The notes beneath the pieces are model-generated. The model ran no database searches. It saw only the letters and a list, made by a program, of their open reading frames with translations, and was not told where the DNA came from. A program made the translations under genes and the position numbers. Shown in pieces: positions 62,301-64,000 of a stretch of DNA of 64,000 nt. Positions within the stretch are counted from its first letter, which is position 1; every line of letters starts with the position of its first letter. The stretch comes from Dokdonella_A sp966248875. GTDB lineage: Bacteria; Pseudomonadota; Gammaproteobacteria; Xanthomonadales; Rhodanobacteraceae. The stretch is from positions 18,072-82,071 of the forward strand of contig CBINBI010000005.1 of NCBI GenBank assembly GCA_966248875.1. Direction: 5' to 3'.

Positions 62301-62768
62301 CATGTACTCCGGCTTCGAGCTCTGCGAATCCGCCGCGCTGCCGGGACGCGAGGAGTATCTCGATTCCGAAAAATACGAAATCAAGCCGCGCGACTGGAAC
62401 GCGCCGGGCAACATCATCGCCGAGATTGCACGCCTCAACGCGATCCGGCGGCTGAATCCCGCGCTGCAGGACCATCTCGATCTCGAGTTCTACAACGCGT
62501 TCAACGATCGCATCCTGTATTTCGGCAAGGCCACCGCCGAACGCGAGAACGCGATCCTCGTCGCGATCTGCCTCGATCCGCACGCGGCGCAGGAAGCCGA
62601 TTTCGAGATCCCGCTATGGGAGTGGGATCTGCCCGACCACGCCGCGCTCGAATACGAGGACCTGGTGCGCGGCACGCGCGGCGTATGGCGCGGCAAGGTG
62701 CAGCACATGCGGCTCGATCCCGGAGAGCTTCCGTACGCGATCTGGCGCGTCAGGCCGGAGGATCGCGC

Positions 62769-62778
<10 letters not shown>
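59356..62778 (+). CDS. glgE: Alpha-1,4-glucan:maltose-1-phosphate maltosyltransferase with N-terminal GH13-like pseudo-domain
   Basis: Extends alpha-1,4-glucan using maltose 1-phosphate. The C-terminal ~650 residues (from about 495) are full GlgE: SWYELFPRSQ, MGFDVLYMPPIHPIGRANRKG, RVDNPHTKPFTFWEWMI (nucleophile Asp866), FLSEAFTRPKPMYRLAKLGF and FRPHLFVNTPDINP. The first ~480 residues form a second, amylase-like domain (YYIPPLLVGALPRW, FDTVLIAPPFAVG, ALDLVLDACAAG). In its strand-4 segment FRCL at 209-212 replaces the usual catalytic Asp motif, so it is probably inactive. The start is TTG 59356 with no clear ribosome site, translated by coupling to otsA. At 1140 residues it is far longer than stand-alone GlgE. 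Confidence 0.9.

Positions 62779-64000
<1,222 letters not shown>

Overview
The window is GC-rich, almost wholly coding DNA from a gammaproteobacterial chromosome, most likely a member of the Xanthomonadales (Lysobacterales), perhaps Rhodanobacteraceae. Pointers are the gene order small coiled-coil protein - zapA - 6S RNA - 5-formyl-THF cyclo-ligase - EVE protein - rpiA, a PPi-type phosphofructokinase next to a proton-pumping pyrophosphatase, a secreted protein ending in an IFIDGFD-type tail, and a xanthomonad-style intergenic palindrome (here inside mpl). This placement is inference from gene content, not from a marker gene. No tRNA, rRNA, CRISPR array, intact insertion sequence or prophage was seen.

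Layout. 1-2.8 kb: end of a quinoprotein-associated relay (SoxYZ-like carrier, zinc metallohydrolase, FccB-like flavoprotein). 2.9-4.3 kb: secreted helical protein and a SufR-like cysteine-rich regulator. 4.3-8.2 kb (minus): glyoxalase I, LON-domain protein, mpl with an inserted repeat, membrane protein, adenylate kinase. 8.3-14.8 kb (plus): a pyrophosphate-centred set (PPi-PFK, H+-PPase, soluble PPase) with a thioredoxin-TPR protein and a YefM/YoeB toxin-antitoxin pair between them. 14.8-20.5 kb (minus): GT39 glycosyltransferase, DUF2333, ferritin-like protein, and thiC behind a TPP riboswitch. 20.7-28.3 kb: FAD monooxygenase, DUF3016, cupin, predicted metalloprotease (minus), Xaa-Pro dipeptidase, choice-of-anchor B secreted protein. 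28.4-33.1 kb (minus): cyanide-insensitive-type cydAB, a decayed gene (possible mprF remnant), pepP, UPF0149. 33.3-40.9 kb (plus): a 1545-residue propeller-PAS-GGDEF-EAL sensor, then zapA, 6S RNA, fau, EVE, rpiA. 41-43.8 kb: HtrA-like protease and a beta-helix surface protein.

43.9-51 kb (minus) holds seven tightly packed genes: a PQQ alcohol dehydrogenase with the Asp-Tyr-Asp signature of lanthanide enzymes, a cytochrome c, and a caa3-like oxidase (subunits II, I, III plus assembly protein). Read together they form a self-contained route from alcohol to oxygen. Subunit I lacks the usual D- and K-channel residues.

51.4-64 kb is a stress and compatible-solute region: DUF4142, SDR, an uncharacterised membrane protein with a FAD/Rieske oxidoreductase, a His/Glu-rich membrane protein, BON and DUF883-like proteins, and otsA-glgE-treS for trehalose and alpha-glucan. 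Three sites with sigma-54 -24/-12 geometry lie in front of DUF4142, the membrane/Rieske pair and otsA, suggesting shared RpoN control. This is the most interesting unexplained pattern in the window, with the dehydrogenase-oxidase operon and the repeat inside mpl.
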